This document shows, piece after piece, positions 36,370 through 44,056 of a stretch of 64,000 bases of DNA. Numbering within the stretch: the first letter of the stretch is position 1; each line of letters starts with the position of its first letter. The DNA comes from an uncultured Nitrospirota bacterium. Its GTDB lineage: Bacteria > CG2-30-53-67. Location of the stretch: NCBI GenBank assembly GCA_947259355.1, contig CAMYMF010000007.1, forward strand, positions 13,143 through 77,142, given 5' to 3'. The translations under genes were made by a program, and so were the position numbers. Under the pieces are notes generated by a model. It had not been told where the DNA came from. It saw only the letters and a program-made list of their open reading frames with translations, and searched no databases.

Positions 36370-37388
36370 TTCTCAACGCTCCCCTGCAGGTCTTCTGGTG
36401 CCTCACGGACCGCTGCAACCTGCACTGTAATTTCTGCCTCAGTGAATCCGACTCGGGGACGCGCATGCATGAGCTCTCCGTCGGGCAGCGGGCTGTCATT
36501 CTGGACGAGCTGATTACACACAGAGTTCTGAAGGTCTATCTCACCGGGGGCGAGCCGCTGCTGATTCCCGAAACCGTCGACTATGTAGAACGACTGAAAG
36601 AGGCCGGGGTTTTCACGGTATTGACCACCAACGGTGTGCTGCTCGACCCCAGCGTCATCCAAGACCTTGCGGGCCAAGAAATCGACCGCATCCAGGTCAG
36701 CCTGCACGGCGGGACGCTCGAGACCAACGATGCCATCATGGGCGGCCCCGCCTTCGAGCGGATTCTGGACGCGCTCGGCTGGATTCGGGAGGCAGGCGTC
36801 GATCTGCATGTCAAGGTGACCCTCACACGAGAGAACGCCACGGAGCTGCCCCGCCTCATCCGGAGTCTGGCTCCCTTCTCCCCTGCGCTTGTCAATGTCT
36901 CCGAGCTCGTCGCAACGGGTCGGGGCTTTGAAAACTACGAAACGCTCCGACCTTCGCTTGAAACCTTGGCGTCGGTCCGAAAGGAGATTGCGGCGCTCAG
37001 AGACGAGGGATTCAATGTCTCGTTCAAAAACCATTCGCTTGCGAGTGCTGCGAACGGACGGCCGGGCACCTGCACCGTGGGGAGTGGGCGGGCCTCCTCT
37101 TGTCTAATTCTACCGGACGGTAACGTGACCCCCTGCACCCCCGCCCATGTCTGGGGGCTTTCCAACAACGTCTTGGAACACGGCCTGCAAGGGGCCTGGC
37201 ACCGCCTGCCCCTCTACCGGGAGTTTCTCGCCCCGGAGAAGCTGCAGGGCCACTGCAAAGCGTGTGATGTCGTCGAGGAGTGTAAGGGCGGGTGTCGCGC
37301 GGAGGCCTATCTTTATACACACAACGTCTGGAGCGAATACCCCGGCTGTGTTCGCATACCACATGAAGAAAAGGAGAAAACTTCATGA
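36366..37388 (+). CDS. Radical SAM/SPASM peptide maturase
   Basis: A 340-residue radical SAM enzyme. The [4Fe-4S] SAM motif is CNLHCNFC (Cys17, Cys21, Cys24), and YLTGGEPLL is the GGE methionine-binding motif. The C-terminal SPASM domain carries CLILPDGNVTPC, then CKACDVVEECKGGC and a final Cys in YPGC, the CX2CX5CX3C pattern that holds two extra iron-sulfur clusters. SPASM enzymes usually make thioether, C-C or related crosslinks in peptides. It is coupled at both ends by ATGA overlaps: with the kinase upstream and the precursor peptide downstream, so that peptide is its likely substrate. Confidence 0.95.
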   Translation: MILNAPLQVFWCLTDRCNLHCNFCLSESDSGTRMHELSVGQRAVILDELITHRVLKVYLTGGEPLLIPETVDYVERLKEAGVFTVLTTNGVLLDPSVIQDLAGQEIDRIQVSLHGGTLETNDAIMGGPAFERILDALGWIREAGVDLHVKVTLTRENATELPRLIRSLAPFSPALVNVSELVATGRGFENYETLRPSLETLASVRKEIAALRDEGFNVSFKNHSLASAANGRPGTCTVGSGRASSCLILPDGNVTPCTPAHVWGLSNNVLEHGLQGAWHRLPLYREFLAPEKLQGHCKACDVVEECKGGCRAEAYLYTHNVWSEYPGCVRIPHEEKEKTS

Positions 37389-37567
37389 AAATAAAAGAGA
37401 AAAAGGCATGGGAAAAACCGGAGTTGACGTCGCTAAGCGTCCAAGGCAAAGGGAACGAGTTTTGTACCTCCGGCCTGACCCGTGTCGTGGTCTGTAACGA
37501 GGAAGCCAGTGGCGCCATCGGTTCGGTGGCCTGCCATCCGAACTTCAAGAACAACGTCTTCAGCTGA
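37385..37567 (+). CDS. Three-cysteine RiPP precursor peptide
   Basis: A 60-residue peptide encoded directly after the radical SAM gene (ATGA overlap). The N-terminal leader is basic and contains WEKPEL (residues 9-14), resembling the YxxPxL motif by which lasso leaders bind their PqqD-like partner. The likely core starts after the GKG at 21-23: it has Cys27, Cys37 and Cys50, spaced 9 and 12 residues apart, in a Gly/Ser/Val-rich stretch (GLTRVVVCNEEASGAIGSV), and ends in NNVFS with a terminal Ser60. Cysteine-centred thioethers and C-terminal phosphorylation are plausible. There is no Tyr, so this is not a PqqA. A PqqD-like gene follows 31 bases later. Confidence 0.85.
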   Translation: MKIKEKKAWEKPELTSLSVQGKGNEFCTSGLTRVVVCNEEASGAIGSVACHPNFKNNVFS

Positions 37568-37598
37568 TCGCAGCCAAACAACTACGGGAGAGTGATGC

Positions 37599-37880
37599 AT
37601 GACGGAGGACATGAGAAAACCGGTCGTCCCGGCGAATATCCTCTGGCGGGAAGAAGGCGGCAACACCGTGCTCTTCAATGAAGCCGACGGCGAGCCCTAT
37701 CTCCTGAATGAAACAGGAAGCCGGATTTGGGCGCTGTGCCATGAGGGGAACACCGTCCATGAGATCCTCCGGCTGCTCCCCGAGGAATTCGACGGCGATC
37801 CGACGGCCATCGAAACGGAGGCGCTGGCACTCCTGCAGGAACTGGCTGAGAAGAAACTGCTTGAGCTTCACCCCTGCTGA
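37599..37880 (+). CDS. PqqD-family leader-binding protein (RRE), RiPP cluster
   Basis: A 93-residue PqqD-type RiPP recognition element. It shows the winged-helix pattern VVPANILWREEGGNTVLFNE, GEPYLLNETGSRIWALCHEG and TVHEILRLLPEEFDGDPTAIETE, including the signature LNxTGxxIW. These proteins bind the leader peptide and present the precursor to the modifying enzyme or peptidase, like lasso B1 proteins. It stands alone instead of being fused to the radical SAM enzyme or to the peptidase. GGGAGAG lies upstream of the ATG. Confidence 0.93.
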   Translation: MTEDMRKPVVPANILWREEGGNTVLFNEADGEPYLLNETGSRIWALCHEGNTVHEILRLLPEEFDGDPTAIETEALALLQELAEKKLLELHPC

Positions 37881-37944
37881 CGGTGCAGACTCGACGGGTT
37901 TCGCCTTTCGCGCACATCATACCTTCCGGGAACATTTCGATTCC

Positions 37945-38544
37945 ATGATCCTTGCAAGATTGCTCGAATGGGGCGCAGCACTGAGGGAGATGACATTTCC
38001 CGGTCGGTCCCCGACCGGAAAGCTTTACCGGTTGTTTCTCTTCCGCTTGTTCAACCCGGCTCTGCAACTGGCCTACTCTCTTCGGCTCGCCCTTCACACC
38101 AGGAGTTTGCACCCCTTCTCCCTCTCCGATTACCGGCTTCTGGAGGAAGTGCGCAGCCGGCACAGAAGACCTTATCTGATCCGCCACTGGCTCTCTTCCA
38201 GACAGGATCCTCTGGGACCGCCGAGCCCGCATCAACTGATCGCACACGTGAACACCTTGAAGGGCCGCACGACCCACGCCCCCTGGCTCCTGCCGGAGAC
38301 GGCCCTGCTGTCCCCTTCCCTCGATTGCAAGGGGTTTGCCGTTCTGCTCTCGGCCCTCTGTGATGTCTCGGGGTTTACGAATGAGCTCTGGGTCGGACTT
38401 CCAGCAGACGGAAGTTCGGGACATGCCTGGGTCGTCATCGAGACGAGCCGGGGCAGAATCGCCGTCGATCAGTTCAACGGCTTCGGCACCGAGGAGGCCC
38501 TCTACCGACGCCGGCACCCCTTTGCGATGACTTTCAGCATCTGA
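37945..38544 (+). CDS. Transglutaminase-like cysteine protease (lasso B2-like leader peptidase candidate)
   Basis: A 199-residue protein with a helical N-terminal half and a transglutaminase-type C-terminal domain. The triad is visible: Cys128 in SLDCKGFAVLLSALCD, His160 in SSGHAWVVIE and Asp175 in RIAVDQFNGFG. In lasso peptide clusters a protein of this fold (B2) removes the leader presented by the PqqD-like B1 protein; the adjacent PqqD gene makes the same role likely here. The start is uncertain: ATG 37945 has a weak ribosome site, and a TTG at 37861 overlapping the PqqD gene would add 28 residues. It is the last gene of the operon and ends 10 bases from a convergent ABC transporter gene. 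Confidence 0.8.
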   Translation: MILARLLEWGAALREMTFPGRSPTGKLYRLFLFRLFNPALQLAYSLRLALHTRSLHPFSLSDYRLLEEVRSRHRRPYLIRHWLSSRQDPLGPPSPHQLIAHVNTLKGRTTHAPWLLPETALLSPSLDCKGFAVLLSALCDVSGFTNELWVGLPADGSSGHAWVVIETSRGRIAVDQFNGFGTEEALYRRRHPFAMTFSI

Positions 38545-38554
38545 GGCGTTCGGG

Positions 38555-39382
38555 CTAGTATTGGAGAAGGGTGCCTTCTTCCTTGGCCCGGCCCAGCGCT
38601 CGCGCGAAAAGCACCAGACTTGCGGGAAGACCCACGGCGGCCAAGAGGCCGAGCACCCGGAGATCACCGGCCAGATCGGACACCGGTGCCCCCTGCAGGA
38701 TGGCCAGACGCATGGCCCGCAGGGAGTATGTCAGCGGCAGAAGGTCCGAGCACTTCTGAAGCATCTCGGGAAGAATGGACACCGGGTAGTAGGCCCCTCC
38801 CAGAAGGGCGGAGAGCGTGCCCGCCACAAACAATACAGGGTCCCCCCGTTTGTAGCGCACCACGAAGGCTGCGGAGAGTATACCGAACGCTGAGAAACAA
38901 AGAAGGGTCACCGCCAGCACCGCCGCCACCGACAAAAGGTTGGCGTGGCCCGCCTGGAATCCGAAGAATGCGGCCCCCAGAAAAAAATAGAGCAGCACTT
39001 CATAGCCCGCAAAGAGAAAGGGCCACAGGCTGGAAGAAATCAAGATGGTCACCGGTCTCGTGGGGCTCGCCAGCATCGCTTCCAGGGTCCCCGTGATCTG
39101 CCCTTCCCGGATAGCGTTGGAAAAGGCGGATAGCCCGACGCCGAGAAAACGGTAAAAGGCGATCCCGATCAGCACAAAGGGGAAATAGGCCCCGCCGTAA
39201 GCGGCCAGACTGGGGGCGGCCGTCTCCCCCACCAGGCGTGCAATGAAGTAAAACATGAAGACCGAAAAGAAGGTCCCCACCGTCTGATAGAGAAAGGAGA
39301 GACGATAGCTCTTGGCGATGCTGAAATCCCGCTGGAGAAAAACGAAGGGAAGTGCCATGACATGTATGGCCGATTGAGACAT
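38555..39382 (-). CDS. ABC-2 type transporter permease
   Basis: A 275-residue integral membrane protein with six helices. The ABC-2 signature is seen in FSNAIREGQITGTLEAMLAS followed by PTRPVTILISSSLWPF, and in the C-terminal GGAYYPVSILPEMLQKCSDLLPLTYSLRAMR. It starts immediately after the ATPase stop (TAG-ATG), so the pair forms one exporter. The gene converges on the RiPP operon with a 10-base gap. Export of the mature peptide, or self-protection from it, is a reasonable inference from position only. Confidence 0.92.
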   Translation of the reverse strand: MSQSAIHVMALPFVFLQRDFSIAKSYRLSFLYQTVGTFFSVFMFYFIARLVGETAAPSLAAYGGAYFPFVLIGIAFYRFLGVGLSAFSNAIREGQITGTLEAMLASPTRPVTILISSSLWPFLFAGYEVLLYFFLGAAFFGFQAGHANLLSVAAVLAVTLLCFSAFGILSAAFVVRYKRGDPVLFVAGTLSALLGGAYYPVSILPEMLQKCSDLLPLTYSLRAMRLAILQGAPVSDLAGDLRVLGLLAAVGLPASLVLFARALGRAKEEGTLLQY

Positions 39383-40372
39383 CTAGCCAACCTCCTGCCG
39401 TCTGTCCGTACCGACGCGTCTCTGGGCCGGCGCATCGGCCGATTCAACATGCAGGATTCGCAACCCCTTGCGGCCGAGAAGATCCAGCACCTTGGCGAGG
39501 TTCTGCGCCGGCTCCTCGATGGTCAAGGACAGAGTGGTCGTGTCACACTGCACGGCCGATGCGAAGCCGAATCCGTCGAGAGACTTCTCGGCTCGCCTGG
39601 CATCGGGTGCGGCGTGGAAGGTGTAGCGCTTCGCAGACCCAGCACCGTCACCGATGGCGTCCAGATCGGAAACCAATTTCAGGCGACCCTTGCTGAGAAT
39701 TCCAATGCGGTCGCAAACCGCCCGAGCTTCGCTCACCCGGTGTGTCACCATCATGATCGTCGCGCCGGCATCCCGTGAGAGCGTTTGTATCGCGCCGAGC
39801 AGATTACCCGAGGCAGCGGGATCGAGTGCGCGCGTCGGCTCATCGAGCAACAACACCGCCGCGCCCCCCAGGAGGCCCCGGGCCAGAGAGAGCTTCTGAC
39901 GCATCCCCGTGGAATAGGCATCGTAGCGCTGATCCAGATAATCACCCATGAAAAGGAGCGCGGCCACTTCCTCGATCCGCCGCGCCCCGGCCCGGCCCCG
40001 CAGCCCATAAAGCGCTGCGAAGAATCGCAGGTTCTGCCGTCCGGTGAGTCGCCAGTAGAAGCTTCGCTCATCACCGAGGACCAGCCCCACGTTCTCGCGC
40101 ACCCGGGCCTCGTCGCGCACCGTGTCGTGTCCCAGCACCCGGGCCTCCCCGCCTGTGGGATGCATGAGGGTGGCCAGGATTCTCAGCAGCGTACTCTTGC
40201 CGGAGCCGTTGGGCCCGAGCAGCCCGAAGATCTCCCCCCGCTGAACCTGAAAACTCAGACCGTCAAGAACATTCAGATCGTGCGAAATGGGAGAGGCCGA
40301 AAGCCAGCGGGCAAGACCCCGTCTCGGATAAAAGGTCTTGCGGAGGTTTTGGACGTCGATGGCAGGTGGCAT
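39383..40372 (-). CDS. ABC transporter ATP-binding protein
   Basis: A 329-residue ATPase partner of the ABC-2 permease. Walker A is GPNGSGKSTLLR, the signature STGMRQKLSLARGLL, Walker B VLLLDEPTRALDP and the switch His is in MMVTHR. The C-terminal 80 residues (KRYTFHAAPDARRAEKSLDG) form the extra domain seen in DrrA/NodI-type ATPases. It is 114 bases downstream of the HD-GYP gene on the same strand. I see no convincing promoter in that gap, so it may be read from the exeA-HD-GYP promoter. Confidence 0.94.
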   Translation of the reverse strand: MPPAIDVQNLRKTFYPRRGLARWLSASPISHDLNVLDGLSFQVQRGEIFGLLGPNGSGKSTLLRILATLMHPTGGEARVLGHDTVRDEARVRENVGLVLGDERSFYWRLTGRQNLRFFAALYGLRGRAGARRIEEVAALLFMGDYLDQRYDAYSTGMRQKLSLARGLLGGAAVLLLDEPTRALDPAASGNLLGAIQTLSRDAGATIMMVTHRVSEARAVCDRIGILSKGRLKLVSDLDAIGDGAGSAKRYTFHAAPDARRAEKSLDGFGFASAVQCDTTTLSLTIEEPAQNLAKVLDLLGRKGLRILHVESADAPAQRRVGTDRRQEVG

Positions 40373-40486
40373 AAACGTGGGCTTTCAACGGTTGTCGCAG
40401 GCGCAAAGGTCTTTCGATGGCAACATCGCGGTAAAGCCCTGTCACATGGGACATTGCGCGAAAGCAGCCAGTGTGTCCGGCCGGGG

Positions 40487-41719
40487 TTACACCTGCGGTG
40501 TCTGGTGGTGTTGTGCGGCCGCCTGAAGGTTCCAGCCGCTCTGCCTTCCGAGAATATCCTCTTCGTAGACCGACGCCGTAATGTAGATCAGAGGGGTGTC
40601 CTTGAGACGAATGACCCGGGAGGCCTTCAATTTCTCTCCGTCACCGTCATAGAGAATCTCCACCGTCGGCCGCAGGGGCCGCTCCTCGCTTGTCTCGATC
40701 ACCTTGCCGACTTCGCTGGTATTCAGCTTCACAAAACCCTCCAGCGGAAAGACGGAGATCTTCCGCAGCAGGGTCTTGAGAAGTTTGGGGGCGAACACGC
40801 CCTTTTCCTGTTCGACGATGATCTTCACGGCGTCGTAAGGCAGAAACCGCCTGCGCTGCGGGCGGGTATGGGTCAGGGCTTCATAATAATCGACCAACCC
40901 CACAATCTGTGCATATTCGTGAATATCCGCGGCGGCCAGACGACGGGGATAGCCGTTGCCGTTGATCCGTTCATGCTCCTGACGCACGACGGACGCGATC
41001 CATTCGTAGCGGGGCCCCAAGGTGGAGAGCATTTCATAGCTGTACTCGGGGTGCCGCTGCATCTCCTGGTATTCTTCTTTCGTCAGGACGCTCTCCTTGT
41101 TGATGAGCGCAGCGGGGAGTTTGGCCATGCCGATGTCGTGAAGAAGCCCGACGGTCCCCAGTCGAATCAGCTGGTTTTCGTTGTACTGCAGACCGGTTCC
41201 GATCTTGATGGCGAAGATCGCCACATTCACCGCGTGGGATACCAGATCCGTGGAGGAGTGACGATGATAGACGGCCTTCAAATAGAGGCGGTCGCTGGTG
41301 AGCAGGTTGTTCACCATCCGAACGGTGCACTCTGCGATCTGCTGAATGGGGATGGGATGCCCGGCCCTTCCCTGCACCATGGCCGCCTGCAATTGCTCTT
41401 TCGAGGCTTCGTAGATCTCGTGGACATCCCCCGAAGCCCATTCTCCATCCAGCGGCATGTTCTCCGCCCGCTCCCGAAGAATGCCTGAGGAACGGTGACG
41501 CAGCGCCTCCGGGGATATAAGATCCCCAATTCCCTTCTCCTCGTTTTCCCGCAGGAGATCATCCACCGACAGAATGTCGCTCAGTTTCAAGCTGGGCTTC
41601 TCTGCAGGCTTTTCCATCTCTTCGGGGCGTTCCGATGTTGCCGTGGACGATGCGGCGTGGCCGTCCCGATCCTCGCTGGATCCGCCCGTTTCCCTCAGGA
41701 TGTCGCTCATTCTCACCAT
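40487..41719 (-). CDS. HD-GYP domain protein (cyclic di-GMP phosphodiesterase-like)
   Basis: A 410-residue cytoplasmic regulator. The N-terminal 100 residues are charged and probably disordered. The HD-GYP domain (about 150-330) retains LLHDIGMAKLP, RHPEYSYEML and EHERINGNGYPRRL, so the HD metal ligands and the GYP motif are intact and cyclic di-GMP hydrolysis is likely. A C-terminal extension of about 80 residues (TVEILYDGDGEKLKASRVI) may be a small beta domain. GGGAGCAGCAAG precedes the ATG. It follows the ExeA-like gene after 11 bases in one operon. Confidence 0.92.
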   Translation of the reverse strand: MVRMSDILRETGGSSEDRDGHAASSTATSERPEEMEKPAEKPSLKLSDILSVDDLLRENEEKGIGDLISPEALRHRSSGILRERAENMPLDGEWASGDVHEIYEASKEQLQAAMVQGRAGHPIPIQQIAECTVRMVNNLLTSDRLYLKAVYHRHSSTDLVSHAVNVAIFAIKIGTGLQYNENQLIRLGTVGLLHDIGMAKLPAALINKESVLTKEEYQEMQRHPEYSYEMLSTLGPRYEWIASVVRQEHERINGNGYPRRLAAADIHEYAQIVGLVDYYEALTHTRPQRRRFLPYDAVKIIVEQEKGVFAPKLLKTLLRKISVFPLEGFVKLNTSEVGKVIETSEERPLRPTVEILYDGDGEKLKASRVIRLKDTPLIYITASVYEEDILGRQSGWNLQAAAQHHQTPQV

Positions 41720-41730
41720 CTTGCTGCTCC

Positions 41731-42528
41731 CTATACCGGGCTGTGGGCTGACTTGTCCACAATTCCCTGGTTGATGAAGTGCACACTCTCTCCGCAGCCG
41801 ATCAACAGACTGAGATCACAGATATTGTTGACCTTTCTCGGTATGCCGGCGCTGTACTCATAGATGCGCCGCAAGGCATCGTTGGTAAACATGTTCCGCC
41901 TGGCGCCGGCCTTCTTCAGGCGATGGAAGATGAACCGAACCATCTCCGATATTTCCAACGGTTTGAGATGATAGCGGATGGCGATTCGTTGATCGAGTTG
42001 CGGAATCTTTGCGATACGCTCATTGAGCTCGGGCTGCCCGATCAGAATGAGGCTCAGTAGAAAGCGGTCATTCATCTGGAAATTGAGCAGGAGCCGCAGC
42101 TCTTCATAGGTCCGTTCATTGCGGATCAGCTGCGCTTCGTCAACAATGATCACCGAGTCGACCCCGTTGTTTCGGTTGCGATAGAGATGATCGTTGAGCA
42201 GATGAACCATCTCTCGCTTGGACGCGTCCGGCGCCTCAATGGCGAACTGGTAGAGAATCTCCCGCAGAAACTCATCGGGCTCCAGAGAGGGGTTCTCGAT
42301 GAGAGCCAGCTGGTACGTTCGCGCACCCAGCCGCTGCACGAGTAAACGGCTGATGGTCGTCTTGCCGCAGCCGATCTCACCGGTCAGCATGGCAGCTCCC
42401 TTGCGGTTCTCGATCGCGTACACCAGCCTGGTCAGCGCCTCCTCATGCTCCGAAGAGTTGTAGAGAAAGGCGGGGTTCGGCAGATTCTCGAAGGGGTATT
42501 CGAGCAATCCCCAATAGTTCTTGTACAT
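41731..42528 (-). CDS. ExeA/GspA-family AAA ATPase
   Basis: A 265-residue AAA ATPase. MYKNYWGLLEYPFENLPNPA is the typical ExeA start, Walker A is GEIGCGKTTISRLL, Walker B VIIVDEAQLI, and the C-terminal helical domain includes GIPRKVNNICDLSLLIGC. Family members help assemble secretins of type II secretion (GspA) or serve pilus and polysaccharide systems; the peptidoglycan-binding domain of full GspA is absent here. Paired with an HD-GYP gene, so it may act in a cyclic-di-GMP-linked surface process. Confidence 0.9.
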   Translation of the reverse strand: MYKNYWGLLEYPFENLPNPAFLYNSSEHEEALTRLVYAIENRKGAAMLTGEIGCGKTTISRLLVQRLGARTYQLALIENPSLEPDEFLREILYQFAIEAPDASKREMVHLLNDHLYRNRNNGVDSVIIVDEAQLIRNERTYEELRLLLNFQMNDRFLLSLILIGQPELNERIAKIPQLDQRIAIRYHLKPLEISEMVRFIFHRLKKAGARRNMFTNDALRRIYEYSAGIPRKVNNICDLSLLIGCGESVHFINQGIVDKSAHSPV

Positions 42529-42637
42529 TCCTAGCGCCCCCCCGTGACGGCCATGGGGAAACCTGCCTTTGAATCAGACATTTCGGCAGATTCTGAGAGT
42601 ATGCGGGAAGAATCGAGAAATATTCTTAACTAATAAT

Positions 42638-42667
42638 ATGTTAAGGGGGCCAAACGAAATCTGTCAA
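42638..42667 (-). promoter_or_regulatory. Promoter of the exeA-HD-GYP operon with a palindrome at the -10
   Basis: Minus strand: -35 TTGACA (42662-42667), 18-base spacer, -10 TAACAT (42638-42643). A dyad CTTAAC...GTTAAG (42625-42644 region) covers the -10 and start, so it could be an operator or an early hairpin. Confidence 0.6.
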
Positions 42668-42734
42668 GACATTATTTGGGCTGCTGGTGGGAGGATCGGA
42701 TTCTTTGACGGAGAGAGAGCATGGCGCCAAGGGT

Positions 42735-43310
42735 CTATCCGGCCAGCAGTTGCAGAATCTGGTTCTCAAAAATCGACGGATCGACCAGCCCCATGTGACG
42801 ACTGAGAATCGTGCCATTTTGATCGATCACGAACGTCGTGGGGAGCCCGACGACACCTCCGAAGTCATAGAAAACCTTTTCATCACCGACCAGCATCGGG
42901 TAGTTGACGTTCAGCTCGTCGGCGAATGCCCGCAGCGCCTCGGGGCCGGCCGGATCGATGGCAATCCCGATCACCTGCACACCCCGATCCCGGTAGCGGT
43001 TGTAGAGGTCGATCAGGTGGGGAATCTCGATCCGACAAGGATGGCACCAGGAAGCCCAGAAATTGAGAATCACGATCTTTCCGGAATAGTCGGAGAATTG
43101 GACCTGATTGCCGTCCAGGTCGGGCAGCGTAAATGAGGGAACCTGACCAATCCCTTCCCGCATCGGTTGGGGACCGGGTTCCTTTCCCACGGAAGCCACG
43201 GGCTTATCGCTGCAGGCCCATAGACCTAACAGCAACCCCCAGAGAACCAGGAGGCGTCCCGCACCATAGACAATGGCGAATGTCTTTCTTATCATAATCT
43301 GAGCCCTCAT
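42735..43310 (-). CDS. TlpA/ResA-type thiol-disulfide oxidoreductase, lipoprotein
   Basis: A 191-residue membrane-tethered thioredoxin-like protein. The signal segment (LLVLWGLLLGLWACS) ends in a lipobox, so Cys is lipidated. The active site is NFWASWCHPCRIEIPHL (WCHPC), with FTLPDLDGNQVQFSDYSGK before it and the cis-Pro in GLPTTFVIDQ. It should reduce periplasmic disulfides, for example in apocytochrome c, with electrons delivered by CcdA. The first residues overlap the ccdA stop (ATGA), so the pair is coupled. Confidence 0.94.
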   Translation of the reverse strand: MRAQIMIRKTFAIVYGAGRLLVLWGLLLGLWACSDKPVASVGKEPGPQPMREGIGQVPSFTLPDLDGNQVQFSDYSGKIVILNFWASWCHPCRIEIPHLIDLYNRYRDRGVQVIGIAIDPAGPEALRAFADELNVNYPMLVGDEKVFYDFGGVVGLPTTFVIDQNGTILSRHMGLVDPSIFENQILQLLAG

Positions 43311-44035
43311 CCGAATCGCGACAGAAAGGGTAAATAATCGATGACGATCTTCGAAAGAAAGCCGAGGCGGTTTGTGAAAATCAGGATGCCGATGATAACC
43401 AACAGTAGGCCGGAAATAATCTCGACGGCCTTGAAGTGCCGCTTGAAGCGGTCAAAGAAGGAAAGAGACCAGCCCGTTGCCAGACCCGTCAGAATGAAGG
43501 GAATGCCAAGACCCATGGCATATACGAAAAGTAGAAAGATGCCCAGCGTTAGACTCTCCTGGGTGCCGGCCATGGCCAGTATGCTGGCCAGTATGGGTCC
43601 GATGCAAGGCGTCCAGCCGAACGCAAAGACCAGGCCCATGACAAAGGCCTCCACACCGGTCATCTTACGGGTCTTCAGATGGAGGCGCTTCTCATAATTG
43701 AGAAAGCCGATCCGGAAGATATGCATGGTATGCAGTCCGAAAACCACCAGAACGATCCCGGCGATTTTGCGAAGAAGCCCCATGTGCCCGGCAATGAGGC
43801 GCCCGAAAACCGTTGCGGAGGCGCCGAGGATGATAAATACCAGGGAGAAGCCGGCCACAAATAGGAGCGAGCTGACGGCCACACTCGGGATCAGAGACGC
43901 GGGACGCTCTTCATCCGTCAGCTGATCCACCGACACACCGGACATGTAGGAAATGTATGCCGGCAGCAGTGGCAGCACGCAGGGAGAAATAAAGGAAAGA
44001 AAACCGCCCAAGAAGGCGAACAGAAACTGATCCAC
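43307..44035 (-). CDS. ccdA: Cytochrome c biogenesis protein CcdA (DsbD membrane domain)
   Basis: A 242-residue inner-membrane protein with six helices that carries electrons from cytoplasmic thioredoxin to periplasmic thiol proteins. Both redox cysteines are in place: FISPCVLPLLPAYISYMSGV at the start and FGWTPCIGPILASIL in the second half. It is followed directly by a TlpA-like lipoprotein gene, its natural partner. An upstream lipoprotein gene lies 21 bases away on the same strand. Confidence 0.96.
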   Translation of the reverse strand: MDQFLFAFLGGFLSFISPCVLPLLPAYISYMSGVSVDQLTDEERPASLIPSVAVSSLLFVAGFSLVFIILGASATVFGRLIAGHMGLLRKIAGIVLVVFGLHTMHIFRIGFLNYEKRLHLKTRKMTGVEAFVMGLVFAFGWTPCIGPILASILAMAGTQESLTLGIFLLFVYAMGLGIPFILTGLATGWSLSFFDRFKRHFKAVEIISGLLLVIIGILIFTNRLGFLSKIVIDYLPFLSRFG

Positions 44036-44056
44036 GAAAAACTCCTGGAAACACCT

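Noticed and set aside
37385-37880. PQQ biosynthesis (pqqA-pqqD with a PqqE-like enzyme)
   Set aside because: The peptide has no tyrosine and no ExxxY pair, and no pqqB or pqqC is nearby.
34266-38544. Plain lasso peptide cluster
   Set aside because: No asparagine-synthetase-like cyclase is present; a radical SAM/SPASM gene is in its place and the core is cysteine-based.
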